The notes below the pieces were generated by a model. The model searched no databases. It saw only the letters and a list, made by a program, of their open reading frames with translations, and was not told the origin of the DNA. The translations under genes and the position numbers were made by a program. A DNA stretch of 64,000 nucleotides from Acanthaster planci (taxonomy: Eukaryota; Echinodermata; Asteroidea; Valvatida; Acanthasteridae), in the NCBI RefSeq assembly GCF_001949145.1, contig NW_019091674.1:195668-259667 (forward strand), read 5' to 3'. Shown here in pieces: positions 59,801 to 64,000 of the stretch (within the stretch, counting starts at the first letter, position 1; every line of letters starts with the position of its first letter).

Positions 59801-61840
59801 TTGGAATCTGGCCAAAATAAATGTCCATACTGCAAAACAAAACAAATGTGCCGTACCTTTGTTAACCCTCCTATGCTGAAGTCACTCTTTGGGTCATTTG
59901 GTGAACATCTCAAAGAAGCACAACATTGACTGTGGGCATTTGTGTACATTTGTGCTGTAAAAGCAAAGGAGGGTTAAAGTATCCTTGTGGGTGTTTGGGT
60001 GTGACCGGGCACCTGTAAGATACTATTTCTCCGGGCTGCCAATTTCGAACTCCAGGTTCCAGCACCAGCTCCACCGACCTCCTCCTGCCCTCCCACAGCG
60101 CCCTCTGCCAGACCAATTGCCTCCTACTGACCCCACCCCTCCTGTTGACCAAGGTCAAGGGCTACTACCGGGGTCACATTGAGGTTGTGGATGCCCTGCT
60201 GGCACATGGCTTCACCATGGTGGGCATGCGGATGGTGTGGTTTGACGAGGACCAAGCACAAGAGTACAGCGGAATCTACAGCAAGTCCTTCCTCAATCTG
60301 GTGAGGTTGTTGATGATTGTACATATATGAAGTTGGCAAGGGCCATTGGGGGGTAAAGGGGGTCTTGAGCAATATTGCGAATTTTGTTTTTGAAAAAAAC
60401 AGGACAGGTGATTTTTGGTTTGTTTTATTTCCCTTCTAGCGGCATGTGGAAAGCGCCAGAATGTTGCATTACCCCTCATTAAATATGAAACACAAATATG
60501 AAATCGAGAATTTATTTAGTGCCCCTATAAGAAAAAAACCTTGGTATCCACGTTTTTAGTTGTGAGATCTTAATAATTTGTTTCCATCTTTGTGGTTTCA
60601 GCCAAAGATTCTTTGCCATGGACCAAGCATTGTTGTAGCTGTGGAGAGAGACAATGCTGTCAGCTGCTTTGATGCCCTACTAGGAAGGTTAGTGTGCAGA
60701 TTATATTCATATGACATCACTCATCAGAAATTGTGATGTCTTTGTCACTGGTGTACTTGTGGATGTGATGGTTAATGTTACCCTGATCCGGGCTCTTCAG
60801 TCTCATTGAACAATGTTGTTATTGTCTTTGCAGGCTTAGCAGCTGTTTGAAATGTCTGCACTTGCAAACGGGCAGAATAGTATTTGATTTTCTACTGTAT
60901 AAATGTTTGTTGTCTTCTAGATCCAATATTGTACAATACCTTTTTTACCCCATGTACTGTGTGGCATAAAAGCAGAGTAAGGGTTGAAATACACTCTGTC
61001 CACTTTAATACTGTGTCTTCTATTTATTTGATGTCTTTTTTAGCTGTTTTGATAAGGAGTCTGCCATCAGTAAGTATGGAGAGCACATACTCAGGCCCAA
61101 GGACCCTAAAGAGGTAGGCATGGAGTAATTTAAGTGGAAACTAATGTTGGGGCTGCGGTAGCATTTTGCCTTTTTCAGCAATTGGGTTGATCATTTATGA
61201 CCAACACGTCGATTACAATTCCAGATTTTCTAGTTCTAATTGGTGCTTTATTCACAGTGGTATGCATCTCCAACTGAAGTGTGTACGTTACCACTAAAGC
61301 CAGTAAATTGAAGCGATTGTTCAAAATGGCCCTAAAGGGATGCGTATGTGGCCTTTGGTAAAGCTGTCGCACCATTTCACCCTCCTCAGCATTGATAGGG
61401 TTAATCATTGATGATCCATTGATTGTAATTTCCAAATTCTAGTTCTGATTGGCTTCTTGTACACTCACATGGGTATTCGTCTCAAACTGAAGTGTGTACA
61501 TGTATGTTATCAAGCCTGTAATTTGAGTTCAAAAGGAACATTTATTTTTCTCGATCTATGGGTCTGTCAGAGGTTGCATTTGTGAGTGGCAGTGTGACTT
61601 TTTGATACCCCTTTATACCAAAGAATTTTGAGTTGTGGGTGTTGAGGTGCATAATACCCCATTCTTTTGATAAGAATGAGGAACCACGTCCAGATGAGCT
61701 TGAGTTTTGACTTATCCTTGTTTGACCTAATGAGATCTTACCTTGTGTGCGTGATATCCTACCGGCAGGCTTCCAAGCACTTGGAGTTCTTCTTTGACAA
61801 GCTCGTTCCACGAAGCCAGGGGGAAATTGTCCCACGATGA
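38802..61840 (+). CDS. DNAAF8: DNAAF8 (C16orf71/DAAP1) fused to an array of NDK-like modules (22 coding exons, 1877 codons)
   Basis: Exons: 38802-38966, 39525-40284, 40813-40999, 42327-42516, 42671-42726, 43392-43514, 44650-44719, 45546-45896, 46863-48226, 49047-49219, 51473-51697, 52634-52914, 53685-53922, 54581-54946, 55558-55727, 56715-56910, 58274-58368, 59038-59188, 60056-60300, 60602-60687, 61044-61113, 61769-61840. All are GT-AG, phases match and the total is 5634 nt. The ATG context is ideal (GCCACCATGG). Residues 1-634 carry the blocks I recall from vertebrate DNAAF8, a cytoplasmic dynein-assembly (DynAP) protein: SLPSIDFD, SMQDVEDIDLDLLLDSF, LMEKLAQLC, TVFLDLR, an acidic Ser/Glu stretch and a coiled coil (about 580-615). 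Residues 635-1877 are absent from human DNAAF8 as I recall it and form several NDK-like modules. Exon 7 (44650) was placed because it is the open piece that converts phase 2 to 0. The homology of the early modules is weaker than that of residues 1517-1660. Confidence 0.85.
41447..42085 (+). mobile_element. tRNA-derived SINE (family A), most complete copy
   Basis: The head has an A-box-like GGTTAGCGCAGTGGTA and a B-box-like GGTTCAAATTTC, spaced as in tRNA-derived SINEs. The tail (41980-42085) has GGCTTGCAAGCTACAGTGCC, GTGCTTTTGAAGAATCCTTG and an ATA-rich end. It lies in an intron of the DNAAF8-NDK gene and may be interrupted in the middle. Confidence 0.65.
45897..45953 (+). other. Alternative read-through end of exon 8: short DNAAF8 isoform
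   Basis: If the weak donor ATG|GTTAAG at 45896 is not used, the frame stays open for 18 more codons (an acidic tail ending DIDDDNMYL) and stops at 45951-45953. The product would be 652 aa and confined to the DNAAF8 part. A poly(A) signal lies about 240 bp downstream. Confidence 0.45.
46192..46197 (+). terminator. Intronic AATAAA poly(A) signal after exon 8
   Basis: AATAAA lies 239 bp past the read-through stop at 45953 and before exon 9. It could end the short DNAAF8-only transcript. Single AATAAA hexamers are common by chance in AT-rich introns. Confidence 0.35.
47631..48080 (+). other. NDK-like module 1 (about residues 891-1040), degenerate
   Basis: Within exon 9, a strand-plus-helix like the NDK start (NTMSLVYKSVYRNPRHML) is followed by ILQESLDIAGVRLLY, GPILAVAIRG, WLDAMGPSDP and finally SYELALWFGG. 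This is the NDK order. The active-site HGSDS motif is missing; PMYCPRNPNRVSYEL stands in its place. Assignment is by motif order and not by alignment. Confidence 0.5.
49766..50361 (+). mobile_element. TTAA-flanked non-autonomous DNA element, about 596 bp
   Basis: The left end TTAACCACTTCCTGCCGGGG is mirrored by CCCCGGCATGGAGTGGTTAA at the right. TTAA lies at both ends, as in piggyBac-type elements. The body is shared with the element at 57579-58048 (GGGACAAAAGTGCTCCACCA, GCGATGAGCCACAC and CCCCTATTGAAAA blocks). It lies in an intron of the DNAAF8-NDK gene. The frames inside are short and broken. Confidence 0.75.
50358..50699 (-). mobile_element. Second, inverted and truncated copy of the TTAA element
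   Basis: From 50358 to 50699 the sequence is the reverse complement of the left half of the element at 49766. It ends CCTGGCAGGAAGTGGTTAA and shares the TTAA at 50358 with its neighbour. The two copies form a foldback with arms of about 340 bp. Confidence 0.75.
56055..56310 (+). mobile_element. SINE (family C)
   Basis: A B-box-like GTGTTCAAATCC is followed by GGGTATAAATGGGTACCTGT, GAGGGTAGAGATG and GTGCCTGAAGTGGTAGCATG. The centre matches a shorter copy at 31120-31270. It lies in a DNAAF8-NDK intron. Confidence 0.55.
57579..58048 (+). mobile_element. TTAA-flanked non-autonomous DNA element, 470 bp
   Basis: The left end TTAACTACTTTCTGCCGGGG is mirrored by CCCCCTGGCAGCAATTGGTT and a closing TTAA. 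Internal blocks match the element at 49766-50361. It lies in the intron between the two exons that make the NNGIHGSES active-site motif. Confidence 0.78.
58788..58975 (+). repeat. Degenerate short-period repeat of TCTGGTCTTGTG type
   Basis: About fifteen variants of a 10-12 bp unit (TGGTCTTGTGAC, TGGTTTTGTGTC and similar) follow each other. Related stretches occur near 43862-43920 (plus) and 48830-48900 (minus). Confidence 0.65.
59285..59536 (+). repeat. Tandem duplication of a 126-bp intron segment
   Basis: Copies start TTGCGGTCAAACAGAG at 59285 and 59411 and both end in AGGCCAA. They differ at about a tenth of positions. They lie between coding exons 18 and 19 of the DNAAF8-NDK gene. Confidence 0.85.
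60056..61840 (+). other. NDK-like module 5, C-terminal, active-site His replaced by Arg
   Basis: It reads GYYRGHIEVVDALLAHGFTM, VGMRMVWF, GPSIVVAVERDNAVSCFDAL, LGSCFDKESAISKYG and then HILRPKDPKEASKHLEFFF. This is NDK order to the end of the fold. In the active-site alignment the histidine position is Arg1848. The module should be catalytically dead if the fold is NDK. Confidence 0.65.
61180..61535. repeat. Diverged direct repeat, about 200 bp period
   Basis: 61180-61310 and 61385-61510 share, in order, GATCATTTATGA/AATCATTGATGA, GATTACAATT/GATTGTAATT, CTAGTTCTAATTGG/CTAGTTCTGATTGG and AACTGAAGTGTGTAC. They lie in the last intron of the DNAAF8-NDK gene. Confidence 0.6.
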
Positions 61841-62165
61841 TGCCAGTAAGTCAGATCAGCTTCTTTCCAGGCCATTTTATCAACACACCATACTGTGTTT
61901 GAGGCTTACTTACGTTGTCTTTCATTGCATCCTTGATGTTGTAATTTAAAGTTTTAGTAAGGCCCATCTTGGTTTATGGGAAAAGAGGTGAAAACTATTC
62001 CGTCCTTCGTTTGAACTTTGAAATTGCTCGTTTTTAATTCTTAAATGTCAGTAATGTTTTACAAATTATTGTTTTCTTGCACTTGGAAATTTCAAACACT
62101 TGTGTGACACTTTATACAGAGTATTCCATTCGTGGTGTTATATAATAATAATTACAAATCGTCGG

Positions 62166-62287
62166 TTTCACCACAAAGTGAGATATCGCACCACAAACTG
62201 ACGTATCCTGTGTACAGAGTCTATGGACGGTACGTCACTTTGTGGTGCACCAAAACTATCCTATATGTCACTTCATGGTGAACCATA
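62166..62287. repeat. Imperfect inverted repeat of about 120 bp, MITE-like
   Basis: The left half has CACCACAAAGTGAGATAT and ACCACAAACTGACGTA. The right half has TACGTCACTTTGTGGTGCAC and TATGTCACTTCATGGTGAAC, the mirrored complements. No target duplication was identified. Confidence 0.55.
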
Positions 62288-63327
62288 CGAAATATTTAAG
62301 TTGATTTAAAAATTTACAAAGCCACGTGTTGTTGCAGGAGTTGATCATCAGAACATTCTGTAAATCAGTCAGTGAGTCCGTCCATTGTGAAGGTGTTATA
62401 ATTGTGACTTTATTGTGTACCAGCTTCCACTGTGACATAAGGTGGTAACTTGGACTTCTTATTAACAACACCGGCTGTGCTGATGATGATTAAATCTTAG
62501 ATGTCGGTCCTGTGGCCTCTGCATTTAGAAATGAACAGTGCATGCAGTTCAAGTAGGCTGTGCTTCAAATCGCTCCATTTATGTCTAATTTGGGTTGAAA
62601 AAATTACAGTACGGTCCTTTCTTGAAAAGCTTTTAACACACTCTTGGATGCTGAAGTTCGAGGTGACTTGTCGCAGATGTGCTTTTCTTCTGCTCAGGTG
62701 TTATTGAATGTATCAAGAGCAAGTCAAAAGGCGAGCATCACAATTCTAATCACTAGTTTTTGTTTCTAAACTTGTTTTGTAAACTGACTCTGACTACATG
62801 TGTGGCTAAAAAGGCAGATTCTGAAACCTTTGGAATGCCTCAAAAGTTGAAACTTGGCTCCCTACACAGAGCCTATTTTCAGCAGAATGTGCACAAACGC
62901 TGTTAGATTCTTTGTATAAGAAGCAGCGTCAGGGAGAGCCAGTGGCTGCTGAGGTACCAGACAGCTCTGAAGTTTCAGTTGGTGACACTCTTTTCTGTCT
63001 CTCTATCTCTTTGAATTGTTCAGATTCAGTTCATGCATGCAATAGTTGGTACATGTCTTTAAATTATTTTTAAGTGCTGTGATGAGTTTCTAATCAGCAT
63101 TACCTGCTGCTGTGGTTCTCAGGTTATTACCTATAACCACAGTATATATCAAAGAACTGTTGTTGCACCTTTCTTGGCGAAGTACTTTTTGGTTGGAACT
63201 AGAACAGAAACAATACACTTGACAAGCAGTAAGTACATTTCTGAATAGTTTTTACATAAGATGTACACTGCGTCGGGAAGATGTTGAGTTTAATCCCAGG
63301 TGTTACCCTTATAATGACTTATATTGA

Positions 63328-63333
63328 AATAAA
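63328..63333 (+). terminator. Candidate poly(A) signal AATAAA
   Basis: This is the first AATAAA found on the plus strand after the DNAAF8-NDK stop codon, about 1.5 kb downstream. It would be used only if the 3' UTR is long or spliced. Confidence 0.3.
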
Positions 63334-63411
63334 GTAACTTGAAATAGTGCGTCTTCGAAATATTTTGCGGTACCCACTGCTGTATCTGACAAGGACCGAC
63401 CAGCCGACCTC

Positions 63412-63530
63412 GGCAAGCTCAGTTGAGTGGTAAAAGACGTCTGCACTAATAAGCGGGGGGTCGTGGGCTCGAGGCCCACCTGCCTAAGCTTGTAAATTTT
63501 TTCGTAAGCTCTTGGACAAGCAGTAAGTAC
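63412..63530 (+). mobile_element. tRNA-derived SINE (family B)
   Basis: AGCTCAGTTGAGTGGTA is a tRNA-like A-box and GTGGGCTCGAGGCCCACC a B-box stem-loop. The tail TAAGCTTGTAAATTTTTT and AAGCTCTTGGACAA matches both arms of the foldback at 28862-29022. The anticodon arm does not pair properly and there is a long non-tRNA tail, so this is not a functional tRNA gene. Confidence 0.7.
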
Positions 63531-64000
63531 ACAGTGTCTATGAATAGGGGGCAGTACGTGTCGGAGCACAACCTGTAATTACACTTTACTTCATTGCATC
63601 CGCCCATTTCGGCAAAGGGGAAAACTTACGGTTTTCCGGGGGGGTTTTTTCAGTAGAATGTGCCTTGAGAGGTGTTATTTTGTTCATTAATGTAGATACA
63701 TGTAAATATATATGAATTAAAGAATAGAATCCGTCCATTGTACCCAAATAATGTTTGTTCCCTGGGAATCGAACTGTAGAAATAAAATCTTTTATGTGAG
63801 GTTGATAATAGGTTTGAAAAGAATATTATTTGAATTAGATTTGTAAACTAGATAATATTCAAAAGAAGAACTACGAATATTAATTTGTGTTATTTTGCAT
63901 TCCAAAGCAAGGCAATGAAATCTTTTTTTTTAAGTCTGTTTCAATTTTGGATGATTGAGAAGGGAAACGTTAGTTGTAACCTTGTCAGTTGTTGGAGTTA

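Larger units (their letters stand above)
61841..64000. other. 3' flank of the DNAAF8-NDK gene
   Basis: A strong donor-like CCA|GTAAGTCAG sits at 61845-61846, five bases after the stop codon, so the 3' UTR may be spliced. Acceptor-like sites occur at 62697-62698 and 62881-62882. AATAAA occurs at 63328-63333 and 63781-63786. No second gene can be supported. Confidence 0.5.

Noticed and set aside
63412-63490. tRNA gene
   Set aside because: A- and B-boxes are present but the anticodon arm does not pair and a SINE tail follows; a second, inverted copy exists at 28862-29022.
1-64000. CRISPR arrays, operons, ribosome binding sites
   Set aside because: The sequence is eukaryotic; no regularly spaced repeats of CRISPR type were seen.

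Overview
This is invertebrate animal genomic DNA, most likely from a marine deuterostome such as an echinoderm, hemichordate or lancelet. The evidence is multi-exon genes with GT-AG introns, tRNA-derived SINEs, CR1/Rex1-like LINE 3' ends, many small inverted-repeat DNA elements, and a striking excess of the short palindromes TACATGTA and TAGGCCTA. The phylum is inferred. No prokaryotic, organellar or CRISPR content was seen. Exon models were assembled by hand from reading frame, splice sites and intron phase; each of the four coding models sums to an exact multiple of three.

Layout. 1-2056: assembly gap (340-1017) and two direct copies of a promoter-like segment. 2057-5860 (+): a four-exon gene for a small secreted six-cysteine protein that I cannot name. 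5861-13733: a LINE fragment, several MITE-like elements and an unidentified open frame. 13734-25993 (-): ANKS3, 11 coding exons, 860 aa, with a 5' UTR exon near 28.0 kb. About 28.0-28.4 kb: GC-rich region, probably a divergent promoter. 29338-32366 (+): ADPRM, 2 coding exons, 355 aa. 38802-61840 (+): a 22-exon gene of 1877 codons. Its N-terminal third is DNAAF8 (C16orf71/DAAP1) and its C-terminal two thirds is an array of nucleoside-diphosphate-kinase (NDK)-like modules. 61841-64000: 3' flank with a SINE.

How the genes relate. ANKS3 is a cilium/nephronophthisis-module scaffold and DNAAF8 is an axonemal dynein assembly factor. As I recall, the two are divergent neighbours in human 16p13.3, so this looks like an old ciliary gene pair, here with ADPRM between them. 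A consensus RFX X-box lies in the ADPRM intron. The most interesting feature is the DNAAF8-NDK protein. One NDK-like module keeps the active-site histidine motif and the others have lost it. A weak donor splice site, a nearby stop and a poly(A) signal at the junction suggest that a short, human-like isoform may also be made.
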